From an uncultured Sphingomonadaceae bacterium (GTDB lineage: Bacteria > Pseudomonadota > Alphaproteobacteria > Sphingomonadales > Sphingomonadaceae), in NCBI GenBank assembly GCA_947499975.1, contig CANMQE010000001.1, forward strand, positions 620,001-684,000: 64,000 nucleotides of DNA, given 5' to 3'. Numbering within the stretch: the first letter of the stretch is position 1; each line of letters opens with the position of its first letter. The notes beneath the pieces are model-generated. The model made no database searches. It worked only from the letters and a program-made list of their open reading frames with translations, and was not told where the DNA came from. Shown here one piece after another: positions 28,983 through 37,983 of this stretch. A program made the position numbers and the translations under genes.

Positions 28983-30269
28983 ATGACAGTCAAGGCAGAG
29001 GATGTCCCCAAATGGCGCCAACTGCTATTCGCTCACGCCAAGAACGTTTATTCCAACGGGACGCGAGCCAATCCGGCTGATGAAGACTACGACAGTCTTT
29101 TGACCATGATGGGTCCGATGGCCGATGAGGCCATGCGCATCGTGGAGGCATTTGCCTATGGCGCGCGTGCTGCCGATGGCGTTTCAGGGGAGGGCATTGC
29201 GGCCCCTCCGGAATTCGAGACCCGACTCTCCATCATCCTGAACGGCCTTGCCCCTGAGGCGGAGACGCAGGTGGCCGGTGGAGAAGGCCCGACCTCGGTC
29301 ATCCAGATCGACTTGTGGCAACTGCTTTACAAGGTCCGCGAGAGCGCCGAACTTTCCTATGCCCGCGAGATCGATCTCGTCGAACTCGATCGCCGCATAC
29401 TCTTCCTCCTGCGCAGCCAGGGTGCACTCGTGCCAGCCGATATTTCCGGAGCGGTGGGTGTGGACAAGGCGCAGGTGAGCCGGTCCGTAAAGCGCTTGCT
29501 GGAACTCAAGATGGTAGAGCGCGACCAGATCCGCGCTCCTGTCAGCCTGACGCGAAAGGGCGCAACGCTTGCAGACCGTCTGCTGCGGCTCGCGGAACTC
29601 CGCAATCGTGAGCTCACTTTCGATATTGGCGATGAAGAGCTGGCGGCATTCTTTGCCGTGATCGAGAAGTTGCTGCGGCGCGCTGTGATGCTTTACGAGC
29701 AGGAGCGCACGCTGAACCAGAACGACGTGAAATCGCTCAATCCGTTCACCATCGATCCCGATTACGATCCCGATGCCGAAAAGTCCATCATGATTGAGCG
29801 CAGTCGCATCCTTGCGCCGCTTATGACGCTTTCCGCTTATTTCAGCAGAAGTGGAGCATTGACCTTCAAGCGCCTGACAAACCTATCGAATTTCGAAAGC
29901 TGGGTGCTGAACGAAATCGCGCTTGATGCGCCCATCGACTGGAACACGCTGGTTTCCAGATTGGACCGTGATCACAGCCAGGCCGGCCGCACGATTACCG
30001 CATTGATCGAGCGCGGACTGGTGGAGCGCAGCGGCAAGCCGGGCAGGCGGCATGGCACTTTCAAGCCGACCAAGGAGGGGCAGCGGCTCATCGAGATCAT
30101 CCAGGAAGCAAGCCGCCATCGGGGCGCATTCCTGATGGCGCCGCTGTCAGTGCCGGAGCGCAAGAAGTTCGACGCGACTTTCGAAAAGGTAAGGCGCAAC
30201 GCTGTGGTGCAGCTCGAAAGAGAGCGCACATTCGACGAACTCGATCAGGATGCGAGCAACCGGTCCTGA
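28983..30269 (+). CDS. tandem MarR-family regulator (two winged-helix domains in one chain)
   Basis: A 428-residue cytoplasmic protein about three times the length of an ordinary MarR protein. The first winged helix is at about residues 145-205 (VPADISGAVGVDKAQVSRSV then LTRKGATLADRL). The second is at about 310-375 (WNTLVSRLDRDHSQAGRTIT then FKPTKEGQRLIEI). Each is followed by similar C-terminal helices (around 215-240 and 388-415), so the unit looks duplicated as a whole. Residues 1-100 form an extra helical region. A pseudo-dimer from one chain is the natural inference. GAGAGGAA precedes the ATG. The gene faces a TonB-dependent receptor, its likely target. Confidence 0.88.
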   Translation: MTVKAEDVPKWRQLLFAHAKNVYSNGTRANPADEDYDSLLTMMGPMADEAMRIVEAFAYGARAADGVSGEGIAAPPEFETRLSIILNGLAPEAETQVAGGEGPTSVIQIDLWQLLYKVRESAELSYAREIDLVELDRRILFLLRSQGALVPADISGAVGVDKAQVSRSVKRLLELKMVERDQIRAPVSLTRKGATLADRLLRLAELRNRELTFDIGDEELAAFFAVIEKLLRRAVMLYEQERTLNQNDVKSLNPFTIDPDYDPDAEKSIMIERSRILAPLMTLSAYFSRSGALTFKRLTNLSNFESWVLNEIALDAPIDWNTLVSRLDRDHSQAGRTITALIERGLVERSGKPGRRHGTFKPTKEGQRLIEIIQEASRHRGAFLMAPLSVPERKKFDATFEKVRRNAVVQLERERTFDELDQDASNRS

Positions 30270-30271
30270 AG

Positions 30272-30290
30272 GGGAGGGCGTAGCCCTCCC
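30272..30290. terminator. hairpin between convergent genes
   Basis: Perfect 8 bp stem GGGAGGGC/GCCCTCCC with loop GTA just after the tandem-MarR stop. There is no clear T tract on either side. Probably a bidirectional terminator. Confidence 0.5.
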
Positions 30291-30296
30291 TCCAGT

Positions 30297-30842
30297 TTAC
30301 CTCACCCGTTCGACACGTACGGAGCGTTGATCGTCGAAGGTCATCAGGAAGCTGCCGAGCGCGGCGCGATCGATCTCGATACTGTCTCCGGGGCGCGGCG
30401 CGCGGTAGGCGAACGGCACACTTTCGGAAAACAGCCATTGTGCGCCATCTTCCAGGGTAAGCAGATAGATCCCGCGCTGGCGCTCCTGAACCGAACGCAC
30501 GCGGGCGCGCATCTCGTCCATCTGGCTGGCAGGCCTTTCGAAACGGTCTGCCGTGCGAACATCCTCGCGCCCGAAGCCGGACGGGCCGCGCGTGTCCACA
30601 GGTGCGCCGCGGCCGCCTTGTGGTGCTTCCATCTCTCCGGGAACGGCAGGGCGGGCCTGGCCGCCGGCCGCGCGGATATTGTTGTCGTAACAGGCAAGAC
30701 GGGCCGTTGCGTCATCGATCTGCGCGCAATTGCGCAGGATGTTGAGCACGATGGCATCATCGACCTGTGCCGATGCGGGCGTGGCCACGAAAGCCAGCGG
30801 AAGGCTGGCAATGGAAACTGTCAGGGCGCGAAACGCGGTCAT
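30297..30842 (-). CDS. secreted protein with a CAQ...RLACYD motif, function unknown
   Basis: A 181-residue protein with a signal peptide (cleavage near TPASA-QV). A short motif, NCAQIDDATARLACYD, suggests two cysteines in a disulfide. A disordered glycine/proline/arginine-rich linker follows, then a C-terminal beta-rich domain (IYLLTLEDGAQWLFSE to RSVRVERVR). The CA-x(n)-RLaCYD pattern recurs in several periplasmic proteins, but I do not know its function. It lies downstream of hppD on the same strand with a 115 nt gap that contains a hairpin. Confidence 0.85.
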   Translation of the reverse strand: MTAFRALTVSIASLPLAFVATPASAQVDDAIVLNILRNCAQIDDATARLACYDNNIRAAGGQARPAVPGEMEAPQGGRGAPVDTRGPSGFGREDVRTADRFERPASQMDEMRARVRSVQERQRGIYLLTLEDGAQWLFSESVPFAYRAPRPGDSIEIDRAALGSFLMTFDDQRSVRVERVR

Positions 30843-30908
30843 GGTGTTGGGAAACTCCTCTCGTCAGCCCGCGTGATGGCGCGGAAGGGCGCGAGGTGCA
30901 AGGGTCTT

Positions 30909-30929
30909 GCGGCGCGTCGCTCGCGCCGC
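30909..30929. terminator. hairpin after hppD
   Basis: Perfect 8 bp stem GCGGCGCG/CGCGCCGC with a 5 nt loop between hppD and the next gene. T residues follow only on the plus strand, so it is a weak candidate for hppD termination. Confidence 0.4.
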
Positions 30930-30957
30930 GAAACCTTTTTCACCAACCATCTACATG

Positions 30958-32067
30958 TCAGGCGTCGACAGACTTTGCGTCGCTTGCGTCAAGCACGCCG
31001 CGCTTGATCTGGTCCCGCTCGATGCTTTCGAACAAGGCCTTGAAATTGCCTTCACCAAAGCCGTCGTCACCCTTACGCTGGATGAATTCGAAGAACACCG
31101 GCCCAACCTGCGCTTCTGCAAAAATCTGCAGCAGCAGGCGAGGGGAGCCACCTTCGGTCGTGCCATCCAGCAGGATGCCACGCGCCTTGAGTTCGTCGAC
31201 TGGCTCGCCGTGATCGGGCAGTCGATCGGGCAGCATCTCGTAATAGGTCTCTGGCGGTGCCGTCATGAAGGGCACGCCAAATTTCTTGAGCTTGTCCCAG
31301 GCGGCCACGAGATCGTCGCAGATCAGAGCGATATGCTGGATTCCCTCACCGTTGAATTCGCGCAGGAACTCCTCGATCTGGCCCTTGCCGCCTTCGCCCT
31401 CTTCGTTCAGCGGAATGCGGATCTTGCCGTCGGGAGCCGTCAGCGCCTTCGAGGTCAGACCGGTATATTCGCCCTTGATGTCGAAGAAGCGGATTTCGCG
31501 GAAGTTGAAAAGTGTCTCGTAATAATCCGCCCAATATTCCATCCTGCCGCCATATACATTGTGCGTCAGGTGATCGATCACATTGAAGCCGGCACCTTCC
31601 GGATGCCTCTCCACGCCGTCGAGATATTCGAAGTCGATATCGTAGATGGAGAGGCCCTTGCCCTCCTCGTCCTCGTAACGGTCGATCAGATACACGATTG
31701 CACCACCGATGCCGCGAATGGCCGGGATGCGCAGTTCCATCGGGCCGGTTTCCACCTGCACCGGCTCCGCGCCGCGTGCGAGCAACTCGTCGTATGCCTT
31801 CGCCGCGTCTTTCACGCGAAAGCCCATGCCGCAGGCCGAGGGTCCGTGTTCGCGGGCGAAGAACCAGGCTGCGCTGCGCGGCTCGTAATTGGCGATGAGG
31901 TTGATCTGGCCCTGCCGCCACAATTGCACGTCTTTCGAGCGGTGCGAGGCAACGTGCTTGAAGCCCATGGCTTGGAACACAGGTTCGATCTGGCCCTTTT
32001 CCGGTGCGCAGAATTCCACGAATTCAAAGCCGTCGAGGCCGATGGGATTTTCAAAGAGATCAGTCAT
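30958..32067 (-). CDS. hppD: 4-hydroxyphenylpyruvate dioxygenase
   Basis: Converts 4-hydroxyphenylpyruvate to homogentisate in tyrosine breakdown. The 369-residue protein has two vicinal-oxygen-chelate halves, and the iron ligands are H166 (NVIDHLTHN), H245 (GIQHIAL) and E327 (FFEFIQR). I start at ATG 32067 (MTDLFENP), which matches family N-termini; the longer frame adds 12 residues. No homogentisate dioxygenase or other pathway gene is nearby. Confidence 0.97.
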   Translation of the reverse strand: MTDLFENPIGLDGFEFVEFCAPEKGQIEPVFQAMGFKHVASHRSKDVQLWRQGQINLIANYEPRSAAWFFAREHGPSACGMGFRVKDAAKAYDELLARGAEPVQVETGPMELRIPAIRGIGGAIVYLIDRYEDEEGKGLSIYDIDFEYLDGVERHPEGAGFNVIDHLTHNVYGGRMEYWADYYETLFNFREIRFFDIKGEYTGLTSKALTAPDGKIRIPLNEEGEGGKGQIEEFLREFNGEGIQHIALICDDLVAAWDKLKKFGVPFMTAPPETYYEMLPDRLPDHGEPVDELKARGILLDGTTEGGSPRLLLQIFAEAQVGPVFFEFIQRKGDDGFGEGNFKALFESIERDQIKRGVLDASDAKSVDA

Positions 32068-32186
32068 GGTTTCAAATGTAACCTTTTTGATGTGCCAGTG
32101 CAATATCCAATCGACCCGTCACGCTATCCGCAGGTTCCCGCGAAATGCGCTTGAATCCGCAAGGTGTTTGTGATTCAAGCTGAAGC

Positions 32187-32501
32187 ATGAAAAGGACCCG
32201 CAAGGAAATCGTGAGAGAGCGCATCGTGAATGCGGGTGCATTGCTCGTTCTCATGCTTATCGGGGGACTGGCGCTTGTCGGCCCGTCCGGCATCCTGGCG
32301 TGGGGCGAGAATGCCTCTCAACTGGAAGACCATGGCACGCGCATCGCCGCCTTGCAGGAACGCCGGGCAGAACTGGAAAACCGCGTGGCCCTGCTGGATC
32401 CGCACAACGTCGACCCCGATTACGCATCCGAACTCGTGCGCGGAAATCTCAATGTCGCCCATCCCGACGAATACGTGGTCGAGCTGGAGCCGATTGATTG
32501 A
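32187..32501 (+). CDS. FtsB/DivIC-like septum formation initiator
   Basis: A 104-residue bitopic protein with a membrane helix (about residues 15-37), a short coiled coil (QLEDHGTRIAALQERRAELENRV is its core, residues 45-69) and a C-terminal tail of the kind FtsB uses to bind FtsQ (PDEYVVEL). It is expected to act at the division septum. It lies upstream of the pdh genes, a common alphaproteobacterial arrangement. Low sequence complexity limits certainty. Confidence 0.85.
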   Translation: MKRTRKEIVRERIVNAGALLVLMLIGGLALVGPSGILAWGENASQLEDHGTRIAALQERRAELENRVALLDPHNVDPDYASELVRGNLNVAHPDEYVVELEPID

Positions 32502-32660
32502 ACGCCCCGTAGCCACGCTTATTGGCTCGGGATGCAAGACTTTTTCACCATATCGGTAAATGAGTGAAGTGCGGCGTTGCCTCCGGAGCGCAAGCGCGCT
32601 TATAGGCCCTTATCAGTATACAACCGGTGCCGAATACGGCGCGAACCAGGGGATTGCATC

Positions 32661-33764
32661 TTGGCCAAAGGCTCCACCTCCGGAAGCGGAAAAGACCAGA
32701 AGAATGCGGCAGACAGTGCCGCGATGAATTCAGACGGCGACGATAATTTCTCCCTGCGAAGCCTGCAGCACACGCTGGAGGAAAAGAAACGGTTCGAGGC
32801 CAGCGAAGACCAGTTGATGCATTTCTACGAGCAGATGCTGCTCATCCGGCGGTTCGAAGAGAAGGCCGGCCAGCTTTATGGGCTGGGACTGATCGGCGGT
32901 TTCTGCCATCTTTATATCGGGCAGGAAGCGGTCGCCATCGGGCTTCAGTCCGCTCTCGACAATGATCGCGACAGCGTGATCACCGGTTATCGCGATCATG
33001 GCCACATGCTCGCTTACGGCATCGATCCCAAGGTCATCATGGCGGAGCTTACCGGCCGCGCCGCCGGCATTTCCAAGGGGAAGGGCGGCTCGATGCACAT
33101 GTTCAGCACCGAGCACAAATTCTATGGCGGCCACGGCATCGTCGGCGCGCAGGTTGCGCTGGGCGGGGGCCTGGCTTTTGCGCACCAGTACAATGAGGAT
33201 GGCGGCCTTTGCCTCGCCTATTTCGGCGATGGTGCAGCCAACCAGGGCCAGGTTTATGAAACCATGAACATGGCGGCCCTGTGGAACCTGCCGATCGTTT
33301 TCGTGGTGGAGAACAACCAGTACGCCATGGGCACCGCGGTAAAGCGGTCCAGCGCGGAAACGGAATTCTACCGCCGCGGCGCGGCCTTCCGTATTCCCGG
33401 CATGGACGTGAACGGCATGGACGTGCTGGAAGTGCGACAGGCAGCGGAAATCGCCTTCAAGCACGTTCGCGACGGCAACGGCCCCGTGCTGATGGAATGC
33501 AACACCTACCGTTACCGCGGGCACTCGATGTCCGACCCGGCGAAATACCGCACGCGTGAGGAAGTGCAGGATCAGCGCGAGCACAACGATCCGATCGAAC
33601 GCGTTAAAAAGGATCTGGCGGAAGCCGGCATTGCAGAGGACAAGTTGAAGGAAATCGACAAGGGCATCCGCTCCACCGTTTCAGAAGCCGCCGATTTTGC
33701 CGAAAGCTCGTCGGAACCGGAACCCGGCGAACTCTACACCGATGTCCTGGTGGGGGAGTACTGA
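32661..33764 (+). CDS. pdhA: pyruvate dehydrogenase E1 component, alpha subunit
   Basis: The thiamine-diphosphate-dependent decarboxylase half of PDH. The ThDP/Mg motif is GDGAANQGQVYE...ENNQYAMGT, and the phosphorylation-loop-like YRYRGHSMSDP is present. I chose TTG 32661 (367 residues) because AGGGGA lies eight nt upstream. The first in-frame ATG (32724) has no ribosome site and would remove 21 poorly conserved residues. The gene ends 3 nt before pdhB. Confidence 0.95.
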   Translation: MAKGSTSGSGKDQKNAADSAAMNSDGDDNFSLRSLQHTLEEKKRFEASEDQLMHFYEQMLLIRRFEEKAGQLYGLGLIGGFCHLYIGQEAVAIGLQSALDNDRDSVITGYRDHGHMLAYGIDPKVIMAELTGRAAGISKGKGGSMHMFSTEHKFYGGHGIVGAQVALGGGLAFAHQYNEDGGLCLAYFGDGAANQGQVYETMNMAALWNLPIVFVVENNQYAMGTAVKRSSAETEFYRRGAAFRIPGMDVNGMDVLEVRQAAEIAFKHVRDGNGPVLMECNTYRYRGHSMSDPAKYRTREEVQDQREHNDPIERVKKDLAEAGIAEDKLKEIDKGIRSTVSEAADFAESSSEPEPGELYTDVLVGEY

Positions 33765-33767
33765 GCG

Positions 33768-35174
33768 ATGGCGATTGAACTGAAAATGCCCGCCCTTTCT
33801 CCCACGATGGAAGAAGGCACCCTTGCCAAGTGGATGGTAAAGGAAGGCGATACCGTTTCTGCAGGAGACGTGCTGGCCGAGATCGAGACTGACAAAGCCA
33901 CGATGGAGTTCGAATCCATCGACGAAGGCACCGTCGGCAAGATCGTGGTGGCCGAGGGCACCGAAGAAGTGAAGGTTGGCACCGTTATCGCCATCCTCGC
34001 TGAAGAGGGCGAGGATGCCGCGGACATCGAGGCTCCCTCCGATAATTCGGCGGACAAGGCTGGTGGTGACGAGGTGAAGGACGTCGAGGGCGAGGGCAAG
34101 GACGTAGGCCGCGATGGCAACCCGCTCGATCTCGACAAGGCGGCCGCCAAGCCGAGGGCGTCCGATCCCGAGATCCCCGACGGCACGAACATGGTGAAGC
34201 TGACCGTGCGCGAAGCGTTACGCGATGCGATGGCCGAGGAAATGCGCCTGGACGACCGCGTGTTCGTGATGGGCGAGGAAGTCGCCGAGTACCAGGGCGC
34301 CTACAAGGTAACGCAGGGCCTGCTGGACGAGTTCGGCCCCAAGCGCGTGATCGATACGCCGATCACCGAATACGGGTTTGCCGGCATCGGTACGGGCGCT
34401 GCCATGGGTGGCCTTCGTCCGGTCGTGGAATTCATGACCTTCAATTTCGCTATGCAGGCGATTGACCACATCATCAATTCCGCCGCCAAGACGAACTACA
34501 TGTCCGGCGGCCAGATGCGCTGTCCGGTGGTTTTCCGCGGTCCTAACGGCGCGGCCAGCCGCGTTGGTGCGCAGCATAGCCAGAATTACGGACCGTGGTA
34601 TGCCAGCGTCCCCGGCCTGATCGTGATCGCGCCCTATGACGCATCCGATGCAAAGGGCCTGCTGAAGGCCGCCATCCGTAGTGACGATCCCGTGGTTTTC
34701 CTGGAAAACGAGCTGGTTTACGGACAGAACTTCGAAGTCGCCCAGCTGGACGATCACGTTCTGCCAATCGGCAAGGCACGCATCATGCGCGAGGGCAGCG
34801 ATGTTACCATCGTTTCCTATTCCATCGCTGTCGGCGTGGCGCTGGAGGCGGCGGAAGACCTGGCGGAGCAGGGCATCGATGCCGAGGTTATCGACCTTCG
34901 CACGCTGCGCCCGCTCGATACCCAGACCATTCTGGAAAGCCTCGCGAAAACCAATCGCCTGGTGATCGCGGAAGAGGGTTGGCCGACGTGTTCAATCGCA
35001 TCGGAAGTGATTGCGGTGTGCATGGAAGAGGGCTTCGATCATCTCGACGCGCCCGTACTGCGCGTTTGCAATGAAGACGTGCCGCTGCCCTATGCCGCGA
35101 ACCTTGAAAAGCTTGCCCTGATCGACAAGGAAAGTGTGATCGCAGCCTGTCGTAAAGTGACCTACAAGGACTAG
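33768..35174 (+). CDS. pdhB: pyruvate dehydrogenase E1 component, beta subunit with lipoyl domain
   Basis: Pairs with PdhA to form E1. Residues 1-78 are a biotinyl/lipoyl domain with the modified lysine K43 in ETDKATME. An acidic linker (80-135) follows, then the transketolase-like pyrimidine-binding and C-terminal domains (residues 140-468). The extra lipoyl domain on E1 beta is known from alphaproteobacteria. The E2 and E3 genes are not next to it in this window. Confidence 0.97.
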   Translation: MAIELKMPALSPTMEEGTLAKWMVKEGDTVSAGDVLAEIETDKATMEFESIDEGTVGKIVVAEGTEEVKVGTVIAILAEEGEDAADIEAPSDNSADKAGGDEVKDVEGEGKDVGRDGNPLDLDKAAAKPRASDPEIPDGTNMVKLTVREALRDAMAEEMRLDDRVFVMGEEVAEYQGAYKVTQGLLDEFGPKRVIDTPITEYGFAGIGTGAAMGGLRPVVEFMTFNFAMQAIDHIINSAAKTNYMSGGQMRCPVVFRGPNGAASRVGAQHSQNYGPWYASVPGLIVIAPYDASDAKGLLKAAIRSDDPVVFLENELVYGQNFEVAQLDDHVLPIGKARIMREGSDVTIVSYSIAVGVALEAAEDLAEQGIDAEVIDLRTLRPLDTQTILESLAKTNRLVIAEEGWPTCSIASEVIAVCMEEGFDHLDAPVLRVCNEDVPLPYAANLEKLALIDKESVIAACRKVTYKD

Positions 35175-35189
35175 GTCCAGTTCACGAGC

Positions 35190-35234
35190 GGCTGCTGGTA
35201 ACATACGATTGCCGGCAGCCGGTTTCGACTTTTT
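35190..35234 (+). terminator. terminator after pdhB
   Basis: Nine-pair stem with one G-U (GGCTGCTGG/CCGGCAGCC, 13 nt loop) 16 nt past the pdhB stop. A T5 run follows about 10 nt later, so it is not a perfect terminator. Confidence 0.55.
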
Positions 35235-35283
35235 GCTTCATCAAAGACGATTGGTATGCCGCGCCACTCGGGCGCGCCGGCTC

Positions 35284-35724
35284 TTACTCGTCCAGCAGGA
35301 AAATCGGGCGCGTGTAGGTGACGAACGGAAATTCGATGCCGGCAAAGCCGAGCACGTTATCGAGCTGATAGGACATCACCACCTGCAATTCGGTCGCGCC
35401 TGTGACTCGTTGGGTTCCCGGCGTGGTGACCGTGGCATTGATCCTGTTCTGATCCAGCATGTAGGGCGCGCCAAGCGCCTGATTCTCGGCCCAGGTTTCA
35501 AGCTGGGAATTCGATACGGTATTCCCCGTCTGATATTGCACCATGGCATAGCGAGCGACATCGGCAGACACGCCTCGCAGGGCATTATAGTTCTGCATTG
35601 CCATGCCCACCTGAAGAACGCCCACCAGCATCAGCAGGAAGATCGGCGCGAGCAGCGCGAACTCCACGGCCGAAGCACCGCGATCATCGCGAAGGATGGT
35701 CTTGATACGGATTGAAGGCTTCAT
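35284..35724 (-). CDS. TadE-like pilus assembly protein
   Basis: A 146-residue pseudopilin-like protein with the TadE signature GASAVEFALLAPIFLLMLVGVLQ (residues 16-38, a membrane helix containing the conserved E) and a periplasmic domain. It is the last gene of a three-gene group, 5 nt after the other TadE-like gene. Confidence 0.9.
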   Translation of the reverse strand: MKPSIRIKTILRDDRGASAVEFALLAPIFLLMLVGVLQVGMAMQNYNALRGVSADVARYAMVQYQTGNTVSNSQLETWAENQALGAPYMLDQNRINATVTTPGTQRVTGATELQVVMSYQLDNVLGFAGIEFPFVTYTRPIFLLDE

Positions 35725-35729
35725 GGTAT

Positions 35730-36227
35730 CTATCCCACCTGCACTGTGCGGTTCACATCATAGGAAATGGCCGATCCGATGCCCCAGGATGACCATGTGG
35801 GTTCATAGGTGTCGGTCAGATCGAGCTTGATGAACTTGTATTCCATTACGCTGCCGCAACTGTCGGCGACGGTTACGTAATCCGTGGCCGTGCCGCAGCG
35901 ATAGATCGGCGTCACCGATACGGTGGTGCTGCCGCAAGACGCGGTTCCATCGGTCACGGTTGGCGTCGTCTTCCCGCAGAGGGACGTGGCCACGATGTCA
36001 CGCACCGTGTTTCGTTCTGCCTGGGTTTCGGGAGCGATCGCGCGCACCACGGCAGCAGCTTCGGCAGCGGCGCTTTGCAGTTCGGTCTGCCGGGCGACCA
36101 TGGAGCTGGCCTCGAAACCGCCGACGGCCATCACCAGCAATACCGGTGCGACAAAGGCGGTCTCGATCGCCATCGAACCATTTTCGTTCTGGCGGATACA
36201 AGCGGCGTGGGCGAGGGCTCTCATCAT
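35730..36227 (-). CDS. TadE-like protein, second copy
   Basis: A 165-residue protein with an N-terminal GSMAIETAFVAPVLLVMAVGG segment, the TadE/TadG membrane signature (about residues 17-37), and a periplasmic part with five cysteines (for example LCGKTT, ASCGS, YRCGT and DSCGS). ATG 36227 overlaps the TadG-like stop by 4 nt (ATGA), which decides the start. It is probably a minor pilin-like partner of its neighbours. Confidence 0.88.
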   Translation of the reverse strand: MMRALAHAACIRQNENGSMAIETAFVAPVLLVMAVGGFEASSMVARQTELQSAAAEAAAVVRAIAPETQAERNTVRDIVATSLCGKTTPTVTDGTASCGSTTVSVTPIYRCGTATDYVTVADSCGSVMEYKFIKLDLTDTYEPTWSSWGIGSAISYDVNRTVQVG

Positions 36228-37819
36228 GCTACGAGCCTTACTTTCGATGCCGTGCTGACCACGGTGGTGTCTTCGGTGGAATCCGCCGGACAGAAAGTCT
36301 GCATGTCGGTGGTGCCGGTGATGGTGATGTTGTTGGCAGCGATCATCAGGCACTGGCTGGTAACGCCCGCCGTTCCCGCAAAGAACACCTCGCTTTTCGG
36401 GAAATACATAGTGCCGTTGAGGATGGTGTTGGAATTCCCGTTGAATTTCTGGCCATTGTTGCCCGCACCGGGGCCGTCGCGATCCTCGAACACCAGCATG
36501 CCGGCCAGGTCGTTGGCATCGGAAGCAGACACGCCGACATTCATCAGGTCGGATGCCGTCATCGCCGTAAGGTTTACGTCTGCGCCGCCGTTGATTGTGA
36601 TGGATGCACCATCATACAACACGAACATGATGCCTGCGCCGTTCACCTCATGCTGGCCGTTGATCCGCAGTTCGCCGCCCATGATGTTATAGACGCCGGG
36701 GGCAAAGGCCGTGTCGCAACCGATATGTATGTTGGAATAGGTGCCGGGCCGCACATTGCCGGCCTGGCCGCCTTCCTGCACCACGATATTGCTGTATTGC
36801 GTCGTGCGGGTGAAGTCGCGGCGCTCCCATTTCTTTTCCCGGCCCTTGCCACCAAGATCGCGCCAGGAACCGTCTTCTTCCGTTTCTGTGCCTTCTTGCG
36901 TGCCATTGGGGACGACGAGCCCTTCATCCATGCTGTAAACATTGGAATCTTCACGACCGTTGGCGTTGTCCCAAGGATCCAGATTGTTGGTATTGGGGCC
37001 GCGCCAGTAGCTGTATCGTGTGATGGTGCGCATCTGCACGTCGGCAAACGTCGTATCATTGGCAGAGGAGCAGCTATAGTTGCGCGAAATCCGCGATTCC
37101 GAAGGGTTCGGCGGCGATAGTTCGGCAAACGGATCGTAGAGACCGCTCATGTATTCCATGATCACGTCATCGGTGTTTTCCTTCAGCCAATCGTCCACGC
37201 CGCCCGCGGAAAGGATCCAGCCCGCTTCCACTTCGGGGTTGCCGTTTACCTTGATCGCCAGATCGTCGGTAGATAGCGCCGCCATGCCGCAGCTGGCGGT
37301 AAGCACCGCGCTGCCGCCGATGGTCACGGCGCCTTCGTCATCCTCGTCGATAGCGATCAGGCAGGAGGTGAACGTCACGCCTTCCTCGAAGCTTGCCTGC
37401 GCATAGGCAGAGATGGTCGCGGCGTTGCCGGTGATAAAACCGGTGAAGGGCAGCTTCTTCGATGCGGTGACGGACACCGCAACGGAATTGTCGCTGCCAC
37501 CTGCAAAGTCGGCCAGCTGCACCAAGGGATCGGCGCTGAAATCCTCCGTGACAGACAGGTTTGCCGCGAACTCCTGCTCGCCGCGCTGAACGTATGTCGT
37601 CTCGGTATCGGGATCGGCAGCAGCCCACGCGCCGGCAACGGCTGCCTGGTCCACCGCGAACTGCAATTCACGTTTCCACATGTACCACTGCGTAACGTCT
37701 ACGCCGAGGCCGGCTCCGCCAATCAGGACAGGCATTCCCAATGCCACCAGCATGGTTGCATTGCCGCTCCGGCATGAAGTGATGCCCTTCATCGTCTCAC
37801 GCATGAATTTGAGAATCAT
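36224..37819 (-). CDS. TadG-like surface/pilus assembly protein
   Basis: A 531-residue protein that starts with the Tad signature GNATMLVALGMPVLIGGAGL (a membrane helix at residues 19-41, then DVTQWYMWKRELQFAVDQAAVAGA). It carries a large extracytoplasmic region. Residues about 345-420 look beta-rich, with repeated turns (NIHIGC, GVYNIMGGEL, GASITINGGADV), like a beta-helix or adhesin-type fold. It may anchor or shape Flp pili. AGGTG precedes the ATG. No tadA/B/C, cpaA or rcpA gene is visible here. Confidence 0.88.
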   Translation of the reverse strand: MILKFMRETMKGITSCRSGNATMLVALGMPVLIGGAGLGVDVTQWYMWKRELQFAVDQAAVAGAWAAADPDTETTYVQRGEQEFAANLSVTEDFSADPLVQLADFAGGSDNSVAVSVTASKKLPFTGFITGNAATISAYAQASFEEGVTFTSCLIAIDEDDEGAVTIGGSAVLTASCGMAALSTDDLAIKVNGNPEVEAGWILSAGGVDDWLKENTDDVIMEYMSGLYDPFAELSPPNPSESRISRNYSCSSANDTTFADVQMRTITRYSYWRGPNTNNLDPWDNANGREDSNVYSMDEGLVVPNGTQEGTETEEDGSWRDLGGKGREKKWERRDFTRTTQYSNIVVQEGGQAGNVRPGTYSNIHIGCDTAFAPGVYNIMGGELRINGQHEVNGAGIMFVLYDGASITINGGADVNLTAMTASDLMNVGVSASDANDLAGMLVFEDRDGPGAGNNGQKFNGNSNTILNGTMYFPKSEVFFAGTAGVTSQCLMIAANNITITGTTDMQTFCPADSTEDTTVVSTASKVRLVA

Positions 37820-37983
37820 CGGCTACACCTGCAGATAAATTACTAGAGGCTGCGGCATTAGGAGCCGTGTGGTTTCGCTTGTGTAACGAAGCAGGGTTAA
37901 CAGTTTGTTCGCCCCGACTGAGATTACGCGACAGCACGTAGAGGCTTTGACACGTCGCCGCGTTTCGGGTGAAGGGCAACGCC

